64,000 nucleotides of DNA, from assembly GCA_947468275.1 (NCBI GenBank), contig CANIKO010000014.1, positions 1 to 64,000 of the forward strand, given 5' to 3'. This DNA comes from Bacteroidota bacterium (GTDB lineage Bacteria; Bacteroidota; Bacteroidia; NS11-12g; UBA9320). The notes under the pieces are model-generated. The model had not been told where the DNA came from, searched no databases, and saw nothing but the letters and a program-made list of their open reading frames with translations. Positions within the stretch are counted from its first letter, which is position 1; each line of letters begins with the position of its first letter. This document shows positions 1-8,611 of the stretch, piece after piece. The position numbers were made by a program, and so were the translations under genes.

Positions 1-318
<318 letters not shown>

Positions 319-393
319 TTTTTTTTATTTACTTCCAATTTTTGTCAATTTTTCTTACAATTAGTAAGATTATAAAGAACTTTAAAGATTTTA

Positions 394-501
394 TGGTGAC
401 TATATCAGGGGTGTTCACCTCTTCCCTTTTCGAACAGAGAAGTTAAGCCCCCTCGAGCCGATGATACTTGGGTGAAACCTGGGAAAGTAGGTCGTTGCCA
501 A
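394..501 (+). rRNA. rrf: 5S ribosomal RNA
   Basis: About 108 nt downstream of 23S with complementary ends (TGGTGACTAT... and ...GGTCGTTGCCA) and the conserved internal stretch CGAACAGAGAAGTTAAGCCC. Length and position are normal for the last rRNA of an operon. The ends are placed by the terminal helix and may be off by 1-3 nt. Confidence 0.95.
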
Positions 502-510
502 ATTAGTGAA

Positions 511-537
511 AACCCTTCTTCGGAAGGGTTTTTTTTT
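511..537 (+). terminator. Rho-independent terminator of the rRNA operon
   Basis: A perfect 8-bp stem (AACCCTTC / GAAGGGTT) is closed by a cTTCGg tetraloop and followed by seven more Ts, starting 10 nt after 5S rRNA. This is a strong intrinsic terminator for the rrn operon. Confidence 0.93.
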
Positions 538-540
538 ACC

Positions 541-738
541 AATTTTTTATGAAATAGTATCTGAAGTTAGGCTTTTATTAAATTCTTATTCTAAATCTCA
601 GCTTCAATGACGATCAGTTTCAATTTAGAAATACATTAATAATTGTTAAAATTTATTTCTATAAAATAAGTCTGTTTGAATTTTAAGTTATCTTCAATGA
701 AATCCTTACAAAATTTATTTTTTGGGATTAATTACCAA
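541..738. other. AT-rich intergenic region between rrn operon and lipB
   Basis: About 200 bp of AT-rich sequence between the rRNA terminator and the 3' end of the minus-strand lipB cluster. I see no tRNA, ORF, convincing hairpin or repeat. Confidence 0.6.
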
Positions 739-1407
739 CTAGTTTAATTGAAATAACTTAAATATAATTGAAATAAATTTTTGGTTTACAACTTCATAAT
801 CAATATCCTTTGCTAATTCTTTTTCCAAACTTGTTACTTCCTTGCCAACAATCCCACAAGGTATTATTAAATCAAAATATTTAAGATCTGGTTTAATATT
901 AAAAGCTAAACCATGCATTGTTATATGTCGACTTGATTTTACACCGATGGCGGCAATTTTTTTCGGTTTATTTGTATCGTTATTAATCCAAACGCCTGTA
1001 AATTCTTTAATACGACCAGATTTAATACCATAAAAAATTAGTGTATCAATAACAGCTTGTTCTAATTTGTAGATGTATTCTCGCAAACTCATCCCAAATT
1101 GTTCTAAATCGAGAATGGGATATACGACTAATTGACCAGGACCATGATATGTTACATCTCCTCCTCTGTCAATTTTAACATATTCTACTCCTGGAAATTC
1201 GGGAACTTGAATATTACTTTCGTTACCAGATTTCCCTAATGTTAACACATGATTGTGTTCGCATGTAATTAAATAATTAATGTGGTTTTTATTGCCTTTT
1301 AACTTAGCTTGAAGTTTTTCATTAAAAAGATTTTTTTGTATATCCCAGACCTCTTGATAGTTTTTTAGTCCAAGTGGTTTAAAAATTATTTCTTTGCCGC
1401 CTTCCAT
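739..1407 (-). CDS. lipB: Octanoyltransferase LipB
   Basis: Transfers octanoyl groups from acyl carrier protein to lipoyl domains of 2-oxoacid dehydrogenases and GcvH, the first step of de novo lipoate synthesis in the cytoplasm. The 222-residue protein has the LipB signature RGGDVTYHGPGQLV at about residues 81-94, the catalytic lysine in the GVKSSRHIT segment (about K157) and the catalytic cysteine in IIPCGI (about C184). Length is normal. The ATG start overlaps the 3' end of the upstream glycosyltransferase by 22 nt, so the genes are probably co-transcribed and translationally coupled. A salvage lipoate ligase lies at 35.8 kb and pdhA, which encodes part of a lipoate-dependent complex, at 39.3 kb. 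Confidence 0.95.
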   Translation of the reverse strand: MEGGKEIIFKPLGLKNYQEVWDIQKNLFNEKLQAKLKGNKNHINYLITCEHNHVLTLGKSGNESNIQVPEFPGVEYVKIDRGGDVTYHGPGQLVVYPILDLEQFGMSLREYIYKLEQAVIDTLIFYGIKSGRIKEFTGVWINNDTNKPKKIAAIGVKSSRHITMHGLAFNIKPDLKYFDLIIPCGIVGKEVTSLEKELAKDIDYEVVNQKFISIIFKLFQLN

Positions 1408-2537
1408 AAACTATCGATCATTTTATCCCAACCGTATTTTTCCTTCTCTTGCTTTACAAAATCACCCATTCTATTGGCACATTTTTCAACATAAAATTTG
1501 TCAATTGCATGCGCAATTTCTTCTGAATTTTTATTAACTACAAAACCAGCTTGATTATTTGCTACCAATTCAGGTAATCCTCCAATATTGGTAACAATCA
1601 TTGGTTTATTATAGAAATATGCTACCTGGGTAACTCCGCTTTGTGTGGCATCTTTATATGGCTGGACAGTTACATCTGCAGCTGAAAAAAACAGATGAAC
1701 ATCTGAATCAGGAATAAAATCTTTATAAAAAAGAATGTCACTTTCTATTTTTAACTTATTGGCTAACTCCAGATAAGGTTTCTCATCTTCATAAAACTCA
1801 CCAGCAACAATTAAATTTAAATTTAACTTTTGCCTATCAAGTTTAGCAAACGCTTCAAATAAAAGATCTAGCCCTTTGTAAGCCCTAATGAATCCAAAAA
1901 ACAAAAGATAGTTTTTGTTTAATTCAATTTTCAAAGTTTGGCATGCTTCAAATTTTGATATTGAAGGTTTAAAACTGTTATAGATGGGATGAGGATTATA
2001 AAAAGAATTTTTAGTGTTTACAAATTTATTTAGATCAGCTAAAACACTTTTGCTCATTGCTACAAATCCATGGCAAGCGTCTAGAAAGTATTTTGTGAAA
2101 ATTGTATCCCCAAATCGTTTTTCATGGGGAATTACATTATCTGTTATTGCCACTAGTCTGCTTTTTCCATTACTTTTTATAATTCTACCAATTGTTCCTA
2201 AGCAAGGCCCCATAAAGGGTAACCAATATCTTATTATAACTAAATCGGGTTTTTGGTTTCTGTATTTTAAACCTGTAAATATCCAATTGAAAGGATTTAT
2301 AGAATTAAGTTTTACATCAATATTTAACCCTTCCGGAGCAGGATCAGAAGAATATTGGGTCTTTCCTGGAAAAAGAAAATTGGGATATTGAAGTTTAAAA
2401 GTGAGGATAGTAACTTTAAATCCTTGCTTCTGAAATTCATTAGCAAGGATTTGATTGTAAGTACTTAATCCTCCCCGTAAAGGCCATGCAGGACCTATTA
2501 TTAGTACTTTACGTTCAGTATCCTGTTTTTTCTGCAA
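1386..2537 (-). CDS. Glycosyltransferase family 4 (GT-B fold)
   Basis: The 383-residue protein has an N-terminal Rossmann start with a glycine-rich loop (GPAWPLRGGLSTYN, about residues 15-28), typical of retaining GT4 enzymes. The C-terminal donor domain contains PYKDATQSGVTQVAYF followed by IGGLPELV, the equivalent of the GT4 sugar-nucleotide site. No signal peptide or membrane helix is evident, so it probably acts at the inner face of the membrane. It overlaps lipB by 22 nt and the upstream GT2 gene by 23 nt. The shared cluster suggests lipid-linked or surface polysaccharide synthesis. The sugar donor and acceptor cannot be read from sequence. Confidence 0.85.
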   Translation of the reverse strand: MQKKQDTERKVLIIGPAWPLRGGLSTYNQILANEFQKQGFKVTILTFKLQYPNFLFPGKTQYSSDPAPEGLNIDVKLNSINPFNWIFTGLKYRNQKPDLVIIRYWLPFMGPCLGTIGRIIKSNGKSRLVAITDNVIPHEKRFGDTIFTKYFLDACHGFVAMSKSVLADLNKFVNTKNSFYNPHPIYNSFKPSISKFEACQTLKIELNKNYLLFFGFIRAYKGLDLLFEAFAKLDRQKLNLNLIVAGEFYEDEKPYLELANKLKIESDILFYKDFIPDSDVHLFFSAADVTVQPYKDATQSGVTQVAYFYNKPMIVTNIGGLPELVANNQAGFVVNKNSEEIAHAIDKFYVEKCANRMGDFVKQEKEKYGWDKMIDSLWKAAKK

Positions 2538-3453
2538 GTTGATAATTATTTCTATCCGTAGAATTACGTGATATTAATTCACCTAAAAATCCTGCTAAGA
2601 ATAATTGAACACCAATAACCATTGCCAATATACCAAAATAGAAGATAGGGCGCTCAGTCATTTTATATTCTTGAAATGCAAATTTTGCTATAGCTAGATA
2701 AAAGGCGATCCCAAAACCTATAATGAAGGAAATAGTTCCAATTAAACCAAAAAAATGCATGGGGCGTTTACCAAATTTCCCAACGAAGTAAATACTTACT
2801 AAATCAAGAAGTCCGTTTATAAATCGTTCCCATCCAAATTTTGTAACTCCGTATTTACGGGCTCTGTGTTGAACCACTTTTTCACCAATATTTCTAAAGC
2901 CTGCGGTTTTAGCAATGACTGGAATGTATCGGTGCATTTCACCATAGACTTCAATGCTTTTTATTACATTTTTACGATATGCTTTTAACCCACAATTAAA
3001 ATCGTGTAGTTGTATATCGCTCATTTTACGGGTGGCCCAATTGAATATTTTTGTAGGAAAAGTTTTCATAATTGGGTCGTAACGTTTTTGCTTCCAGCCT
3101 GAAACCAAATCAAAACCGTCCTCAGTAATCATTTTGTAAAGGTCAGGAATTTCGTCAGGACTATCTTGTAAATCGGCATCCATAGTGATAATTACATCCC
3201 CTTCAGCATGATCAAATCCAACATTTAAACCAGCCGATTTTCCATAGTTGCGTCTAAATCGTATTCCTTTTACTGCAGGGAATTTTTTATTCAGGTTATC
3301 AATAACTTTCCACGAACTATCGGTACTGCCATCATCTATTAATACTACTTCATAGGTAAATTTATTTTCTACCATTACACGGTCTATCCATTCTACCAAT
3401 TCAGGCAGAGACTCGTCTTCATTATAAAGTGGTATAACTACTGATATATTCAT
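2515..3453 (-). CDS. Glycosyltransferase family 2, DPM1/GtrB-like with C-terminal membrane helices
   Basis: The 312-residue GT-A enzyme has the nucleotide-sugar motif LIDDGSTD (about 38-45), the metal-binding DAD (about 92-94) in MDADLQDSPDEIP, and two C-terminal hydrophobic segments (about 233-255 and 270-292). This architecture matches polyprenyl-phosphate hexosyltransferases such as GtrB and ArnC, which make lipid-linked sugars at the cytoplasmic face of the inner membrane. It overlaps the GT4 gene by 23 nt and shares 1 nt with the upstream DUF4199 gene. The GT2-DUF4199-dihydroorotase order is, as I recall, common in Bacteroidota. The sugar transferred is unknown. Confidence 0.88.
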   Translation of the reverse strand: MNISVVIPLYNEDESLPELVEWIDRVMVENKFTYEVVLIDDGSTDSSWKVIDNLNKKFPAVKGIRFRRNYGKSAGLNVGFDHAEGDVIITMDADLQDSPDEIPDLYKMITEDGFDLVSGWKQKRYDPIMKTFPTKIFNWATRKMSDIQLHDFNCGLKAYRKNVIKSIEVYGEMHRYIPVIAKTAGFRNIGEKVVQHRARKYGVTKFGWERFINGLLDLVSIYFVGKFGKRPMHFFGLIGTISFIIGFGIAFYLAIAKFAFQEYKMTERPIFYFGILAMVIGVQLFLAGFLGELISRNSTDRNNYQLAEKTGY

Positions 3454-4025
3454 TAATTTTCGGTATCAAGTGTTTTAAAATCCACTATCTTTTCAGGTGG
3501 GTTTCTTTTGACGAACATTGCGCAAATAAATGCAAAAAGGGTTGCCATTGCTACACCTCCAAATAATTGTTTAAGGTAACTTAATGGTGAATTATAATTA
3601 GCCATTTGTTTATCCATTGCCAACATTTGAGCATCTATTTTTTCATCAGGAACATTCATGTCCTGCATCCATTTCATGGTACTTTCTTTAATTACTTCTC
3701 CTAGATTTTTGTTAAAATCTGGGTCAATAAAATTTGAAAAAACAATTGTGAATATTAGGTTTACAATATACCCAATGACCCCTATGAAAAATAAATATTT
3801 AATGGCTTCAACATATTTAAGATAGCCTCCATTTGCCTTTCTTTCTGCTATCCCACCCATAGTAAGGAAGGTCACAAGAAGTAACATACTTAAGAGCATC
3901 AGCATGAAAATTCGTCCAAAGAATTCAAAATTAACAGCATAGATTACGGTAAACATTAAAATAGAGGCTATTCCATAATAGAGTCCATACCAAAAAAAAA
4001 GGCGTTTAGTTAAGGATTGATTCAT
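3453..4025 (-). CDS. DUF4199 family membrane protein
   Basis: The 190-residue integral membrane protein has about four hydrophobic segments: two near the N-terminus (about 12-30 and 37-57), one around 73-95 and one at about 150-168. A charged extracytoplasmic loop (about 97-145) separates the third and fourth. The layout, length and the GGIAERKANGGYL segment match the Bacteroidota family DUF4199. Its function is not established. It shares one base with the GT2 gene, so the two are likely translated together, and a role near a lipid-linked sugar enzyme is an inference from position only. Confidence 0.75.
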   Translation of the reverse strand: MNQSLTKRLFFWYGLYYGIASILMFTVIYAVNFEFFGRIFMLMLLSMLLLVTFLTMGGIAERKANGGYLKYVEAIKYLFFIGVIGYIVNLIFTIVFSNFIDPDFNKNLGEVIKESTMKWMQDMNVPDEKIDAQMLAMDKQMANYNSPLSYLKQLFGGVAMATLFAFICAMFVKRNPPEKIVDFKTLDTEN

Positions 4026-4042
4026 TGTTTAATTATTTAATT

Positions 4043-4708
4043 CTAAAATGACGAAAGTACAGCCAAAAATGCACTTTGAAAAGCCGCATTATTTCCTTCT
4101 TTCAAAATTAATTCCTGCTTTTTTTCCAAACTATTTTTAGCTTCAAAAAACAAAAGAATGGGCAGCAATTGGTCATTAAGTGGGCTATCCATATTTTGTT
4201 TATTTATTTCAACCATAGTTTCTAGGTCTCCTAATACTATTTCATCTCTATTTTTAATAACTGCTTCATATACCTCATGTTCTTCATTATCAAAATCATC
4301 TTCACCAATTAAATATTCATCTAAATAATCATCAATTGAAAATTTGATATCCGAGTCTTTACATTCCTGCAAATACAATAAGATGTTCATTAACTCAGTT
4401 CCTCGGTCAATAATTACATCTTCTATTTGTTCCCACTCCTTACCTTCAAAAAAGCTTTCACCTAATCGTTGGCTGTCTTCGCTAAAAAAATTGAAAAGTA
4501 ATAAATCAAATATCAATTCTCCAATATCATTAGGGAGTTTGAATTCACTCGAAGTGGAGTCTAACGACTTTATTTTTTTTATAAAATTGTCTTTTGAACT
4601 AAATATTTCACTTAGTTTTTCATTAAGTAATAATGGGGTTTCTGTTTTATTTGCTTTAAAATAAGCATCTAAAAGTGCTGTGGTCATTGATATTGGGGTA
4701 GCAGACAT
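4043..4708 (-). CDS. Uncharacterised acidic cytoplasmic protein
   Basis: I do not recognise this 221-residue protein. It has no signal peptide or membrane helix and looks mostly helical. A strongly acidic middle (about 118-160, with a DDYLDEYLIGEDDFDNEEHEVYE-type stretch) is followed by a helical, non-acidic C-terminus. It sits 17 bp upstream of DUF4199 and 33 bp downstream of the dihydroorotase homologue, within a same-strand run that otherwise overlaps gene to gene, so it is probably part of the operon. Codon use and base composition look like its neighbours, so a real lineage-restricted gene is more likely than a spurious ORF. Confidence 0.7.
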   Translation of the reverse strand: MSATPISMTTALLDAYFKANKTETPLLLNEKLSEIFSSKDNFIKKIKSLDSTSSEFKLPNDIGELIFDLLLFNFFSEDSQRLGESFFEGKEWEQIEDVIIDRGTELMNILLYLQECKDSDIKFSIDDYLDEYLIGEDDFDNEEHEVYEAVIKNRDEIVLGDLETMVEINKQNMDSPLNDQLLPILLFFEAKNSLEKKQELILKEGNNAAFQSAFLAVLSSF

Positions 4709-4741
4709 TTGAATATTTTGTTAAATTGTTTAAATATTAGT

Positions 4742-6037
4742 TTATAATTTTGAAATATTGATGGAATAATTGTTTGCCACTAAAATACACTGACCTTTCA
4801 ATTTTGTTCCCATTAAATGTGAGTTAGATGATAATGATTTATTGGTTTTTGAATTAAATTTCCATTCATTTTCCGTGTTAAAAATTGCAAGATTTGCTAG
4901 GCTATTTTCTTTTATCTTAGCAACCGGTAGGTTCAATATTGTTCTTGGATTTTGGCTTGTAGCTTTTATAAAGGTATCTAATGAAATGTCTTTTGATAAA
5001 TTGTGATTATATAGACTAAACAGTGTTTGAATGGTTATTGCACCAAAAGGTGAGTAGTTAAATTCCACCACTTTATTTTCAGGACATTGAGGATTATGGT
5101 CAGAAACAATACAGTCAATAGTGCCGTCATTCACACCATTTATTAAAGCTTTTTTATCTTCTTCACCTCTTAACGGTGGCATTAATTTTAGATTAGCATC
5201 AAAATTTCCTAAGGCTTTGTCGGTAAAAATTAGATGAAGAATGCTAACGTCACAGGTTATTTTCAAACCTTCTGATTTTGCTTTTCTAATTAAATCAACT
5301 GATTGAGTTGTGCTTATATGTGAAAAATGCAAGTGAGAATTGGTATATCGTGCAATTTCAATTTCTCTTGCTACAGCAGTATATTCAGCGTGGGATGCAA
5401 AATGCTTCAACCCTAAAGAAGCTGTATTATTACTTTCGTTTACAAATCCACCGTTGCTCAAATTTTTATCTTCAGCATGACTGAAAATAAGTCCATTAAA
5501 GTTTTTTGCGTAAAGCAATGCGCGTTGCAAAGCTCCTGAATTATATGGTGAATCCCCGTTACTAAATCCTATCGCACCACCTTGGGACATATCGTAAAGT
5601 TCTGCCAATTCTTTACCTTCGCAATCCAAAGTGGTGGACCCCAAAGGATAAACGGAAACAATTTTATTTTCAGCCTTGCGAAGCAAATATTCAATTTGAG
5701 CACGACTTTGGATGGCAGGACGAGTATCAGGCAAAGTAGTTATACCTGTAAACCCTCCAGCAGCGGCTGCATTTATAATGCTTTCCACATCTTCCGTTTG
5801 TTCGTGACCAGGTTCGCCATGCCGGCTTCGCAAATCAAATAAACCAGGGGTAGCAATACAATTTTTGCCATCAATTGTTATATCGGCTGATTTAGTAATA
5901 GTACCAATTTCACTGATTATTCCGTTAGAAATAAAAATATCAGTCGTCCGGTTATTGTAATCAGAACCGGGATCGGCAATCATAACCTGTTTTATCAGGA
6001 TAGTGCCGGACTTGGAGTCGGTTGTTTGTTTTTCCAA
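4742..6037 (-). CDS. Dihydroorotase homologue lacking the HxH metal ligands (probably non-catalytic)
   Basis: The 431-residue protein is a full-length cyclic amidohydrolase of the type I dihydroorotase family. It has an N-terminal beta region (GTILIKQV), the TIM barrel, and conserved LMPPLRGEEDKKAL and VSDHNPQ segments. The metal site is broken: canonical D-x-HxH-x-REPG reads DLRSRHGEPG (residues 68-77), so both histidines are arginine. FSDDG reads FSNGD (158-162), so the position of the bridging Asp is Asn. H187 (SHAED), H240 (SHIST) and D313 remain. It resembles inactive PyrC-like proteins that scaffold aspartate transcarbamoylase, and GEPG-type variants are familiar in Bacteroidota. No pyrB is in the window. 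The ATG start overlaps the upstream BatA-like gene by 43 nt; no later Met fits the family's N-terminus. Confidence 0.85.
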   Translation of the reverse strand: MEKQTTDSKSGTILIKQVMIADPGSDYNNRTTDIFISNGIISEIGTITKSADITIDGKNCIATPGLFDLRSRHGEPGHEQTEDVESIINAAAAGGFTGITTLPDTRPAIQSRAQIEYLLRKAENKIVSVYPLGSTTLDCEGKELAELYDMSQGGAIGFSNGDSPYNSGALQRALLYAKNFNGLIFSHAEDKNLSNGGFVNESNNTASLGLKHFASHAEYTAVAREIEIARYTNSHLHFSHISTTQSVDLIRKAKSEGLKITCDVSILHLIFTDKALGNFDANLKLMPPLRGEEDKKALINGVNDGTIDCIVSDHNPQCPENKVVEFNYSPFGAITIQTLFSLYNHNLSKDISLDTFIKATSQNPRTILNLPVAKIKENSLANLAIFNTENEWKFNSKTNKSLSSNSHLMGTKLKGQCILVANNYSINISKL

Positions 6038-8061
6038 AATCTAAGCAAAAGTATCTCAATTGCTATAAATAGCAAAGCTAACCAAATAAATAATCGCCAA
6101 AGTGGCTTTCCATTTTCTTCTTGTTTTATAAGTGTGTTCAGCGGTATATCTGATTTTTCATACACTTTAATGCCTTCGACATTAAATATATTTTTTATTT
6201 CTGATGGCTCTAAAAGCTGTACATCTGATTCAGACCGGTTGAAATTAAAGGCCAAAGTTTGCAATACTTGTTTATTATCGGCATCCAATAATTCATATAG
6301 GCCAGCTTCTTTTACCTGGTGATTATCTGTTAAAAATAGTTCATTGTTCCTTACGATTTTTTCTGCCATTATTTCAAACGAACCCTTTTTTAAAACATTT
6401 GGTTTCTTACTGGTCTTAATCATGGCAATGGGAGTTAACAAATAATTGTTGCCAATGGTATAAGCCAAGGGAATGGATGATTTTTTCATAAATGCCATAC
6501 GAAACATAATTGGAACAAATATTTGGTTTTGTTGAAAATTGCTCCAATCTTCACTCAGGTTTATAGCAAACTGGTAAATATGCCCTTTGCCTTTATCATA
6601 CACCTTTAAAAACGCATCGCCGTTCCTCAATTTCATTAATGGAAGGGAAGGATTTATGCTGTTGGGAGCAAAAGAAAAATACTTTTTAACCTTTGGTAAT
6701 TCTAAATTTTGGCGTTCGTTTTCTACAATATTTTCAAACAATTCGTTTTGAAAATCCAAAGCACTTACTTCGGCTGAAACAGTTTTTATGGATCCAAAGG
6801 CACTGTAACCTAATTCTTGTGCAAATGCATCAATGCCTGATTTTCCTTCGTCTTCCCCAGGAAAGATGGTTAAGTTGCCTCCATTGGCCAGGTAATTACT
6901 TAATTCTTGGCTCATACCGCTGGAAACCGCAGTGGCTCCAGAAAGAATGATCAAATCGTAATTTACAAGTTTGGAGTAATCCACCTGATTAATACTCATG
7001 TTTTCCAACTTAAAGAAGGGTTCGGTATTAAATAGTTTTTGGATAAAAATATTTGGCGTGGTTTGGTACAGTGCCAAAACTTTTATCTCATTATTTATTT
7101 GAAATGTAAAATGGTAAGTATCGTCAAAAACAATCGGGTGGTCGGAAAGGCTAAGTTCAGCCTTCTGCCAGCCCGAGCCGGTTATCGAAAATCCTAGTGT
7201 TACATTCTTTGTTTCGCCGGCAGCTATATCAAAGCCTGAAATGGATTTTTGTACCGCATTTAGTTTCAAGGCAACCGTTCCACCTTCTAAACTTTCATTG
7301 CCCAGATTTTTTATTCTTACTACCAAATTCAAAGGTTGGTTGGGCTGAAAAACCGGGCTGGCAAACCACACCGAATCTATCAATAAATTATGAACAGTAT
7401 TGCTTTTTAATGGGATTAAATTAACCTCTACACCGGCTTGTGGTTTGATGGATTTATTGCCGGCAAACGACTTTTGGAAATCAGAAATGATATAGGCTTT
7501 CTTAAATTTGTAACCGCTGTTGGCCAAAAAGTTGGTTTGCTTTTGGATAATATCTTCAAGGCTTTTGGTTGTGGGGTCTATTTCTATTTCATCTAGTTTT
7601 TGAATAAACTCTTCTTTGGAATAAAACCGGTCATTGGCTCCGCTAAACACATTGCTCAAAATTTGGAATTTATCACTCTCGGCATAAGCCGAAACTATTT
7701 CGCGGGCTTTGGCCTTAGCGGTTTCCAGCAATGGGCCTTTATCCGAAACTGCACTCATACTAAACGAATTATCGACATAAATGCTGATAGCTTTTTGACC
7801 GGTCTCCGCTTTTTTATTATCTAGAGGAATGTAGGGCTGGGCAAAGGCAAATACCAAAGCGGCAATGGCCAAAATACGGGCCGCCAATACCAGCAAATGC
7901 CTTAAATTTCGTTGTTTTTGCGATTGCTGCTTTACCTCTTTTAAAAATTTAACGTTGGTAAATAAAACCTTTTTGAACCGCCTGAAATTGAATAAATGAA
8001 TAAGAACCGGAATGCCAATGGCCAATAATCCAAAAAGAAAGCCGGGGTATATAAACTGCAT
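5995..8061 (-). CDS. BatA/vWA-domain membrane protein
   Basis: The 688-residue protein starts with the BatA N-terminal domain: a helix at about 6-25, the basic FNFRRFKKVLF stretch, and a second helix at about 57-79. A von Willebrand factor A domain follows with the MIDAS signature DNSFS (D97-x-S99-x-S101). A long extracytoplasmic region leads to a C-terminal helix (about 660-680) and a short basic tail. Related proteins occur in aerotolerance (Bat) operons or singly beside dihydroorotase in Bacteroidota. Its role is unknown; protein-protein contact through the metal-dependent vWA fold is an inference. Its 3' end overlaps the dihydroorotase homologue by 43 nt, suggesting coupled expression. 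Confidence 0.85.
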   Translation of the reverse strand: MQFIYPGFLFGLLAIGIPVLIHLFNFRRFKKVLFTNVKFLKEVKQQSQKQRNLRHLLVLAARILAIAALVFAFAQPYIPLDNKKAETGQKAISIYVDNSFSMSAVSDKGPLLETAKAKAREIVSAYAESDKFQILSNVFSGANDRFYSKEEFIQKLDEIEIDPTTKSLEDIIQKQTNFLANSGYKFKKAYIISDFQKSFAGNKSIKPQAGVEVNLIPLKSNTVHNLLIDSVWFASPVFQPNQPLNLVVRIKNLGNESLEGGTVALKLNAVQKSISGFDIAAGETKNVTLGFSITGSGWQKAELSLSDHPIVFDDTYHFTFQINNEIKVLALYQTTPNIFIQKLFNTEPFFKLENMSINQVDYSKLVNYDLIILSGATAVSSGMSQELSNYLANGGNLTIFPGEDEGKSGIDAFAQELGYSAFGSIKTVSAEVSALDFQNELFENIVENERQNLELPKVKKYFSFAPNSINPSLPLMKLRNGDAFLKVYDKGKGHIYQFAINLSEDWSNFQQNQIFVPIMFRMAFMKKSSIPLAYTIGNNYLLTPIAMIKTSKKPNVLKKGSFEIMAEKIVRNNELFLTDNHQVKEAGLYELLDADNKQVLQTLAFNFNRSESDVQLLEPSEIKNIFNVEGIKVYEKSDIPLNTLIKQEENGKPLWRLFIWLALLFIAIEILLLRFWKNKQPTPSPALS

Positions 8062-8160
8062 CGGTTGGTGCTGCGAATTTAGGGGATTTCTCGCAAAGAC
8101 GCAAAGGGTGTAAGTTGGGATTAGTGTAAAAATTATACTTTAAAAATTTGAATTGGACTT

Positions 8161-8181
8161 GTCCTCGTTTCAAACGAGGAC
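8161..8181. repeat. Perfect 21-bp palindrome, REP-like
   Basis: GTCCTCGTTT / AAACGAGGAC form a perfect 10-bp inverted repeat separated by one base, in the 180-bp gap between the BatA-like gene and a small membrane protein. There is no T-tract, so it is not a standard terminator. Such palindromes recur between genes in Bacteroidota genomes and can be REP-like elements, but only this copy is present here. Confidence 0.6.
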
Positions 8182-8241
8182 TAATTGGGAGATTAGTCAA
8201 GACCCTAAGAAACTACTAAAGTTGTTAAAAAAATACTTAAT

Positions 8242-8532
8242 CTAGGAATACCTATAAATAACATCGACAATACCAAGTCCCGATAGCATAATCCCGGCCC
8301 ATTTTGCATTATAAATTTCTTTTTCGATGGCTTCTATATAGTCTAAATCTTTATTTTCAGTTATTGCTTTTTTGAGTGCTAATAATTTAAGAAAGTAAGA
8401 AATTAGAACAGCAGGAAACATAAAAAAAAGCATACTAATTTTAATATGAATAAGTAAGTTGAAAATCGCAGTTAAAATTAATGCCAAAAAAATCATTGAA
8501 TAACTCAAATAGTTTAAGGTTTTGCTGTTCAT
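8242..8532 (-). CDS. Small two-to-three-helix membrane protein, function unknown
   Basis: I do not recognise this ~96-residue protein. The ORF-track start (8553) is a TTG. I prefer the in-frame ATG seven codons later, at 8532. The protein has two adjacent hydrophobic helices (about 10-52), a charged linker rich in K/E/D and a weaker hydrophobic C-terminal segment. It stands alone on the minus strand, divergent from the amidohydrolase gene, with ~180 bp and a palindrome separating it from the next minus-strand gene. Confidence 0.6.
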   Translation of the reverse strand: MNSKTLNYLSYSMIFLALILTAIFNLLIHIKISMLFFMFPAVLISYFLKLLALKKAITENKDLDYIEAIEKEIYNAKWAGIMLSGLGIVDVIYRYS

Positions 8533-8577
8533 GCTAATAAATAAATTGTGCAAGTTAATTGAAAATCATACAGCCCT

Positions 8578-8606
8578 TTTGAGGTTTAAATAAAAATATA
8601 CTTTTG
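8578..8606 (+). promoter_or_regulatory. Bacteroidota-type promoter for the amidohydrolase
   Basis: TTTG (8578-8581), 17 bp, then TACTTTTG (8599-8606), matching the -33/-7 consensus TTG...TAnnTTTG of Bacteroidota sigma-A. The -7 element ends only 5 nt before the ATG at 8612, so the transcript would be nearly leaderless. Confidence 0.5.
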
Positions 8607-8611
8607 CAGCT

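Noticed and set aside
842-1033. ORF 63 aa on plus strand inside lipB
   Set aside because: Antisense shadow of lipB, which has full catalytic motifs; composition is that of a reverse frame.
7949-8200. 83-aa minus-strand ORF overlapping the BatA-like gene start
   Set aside because: Runs in another frame over the BatA N-terminus and through the palindrome and CGCAAAG repeats; no family resemblance or sensible start.
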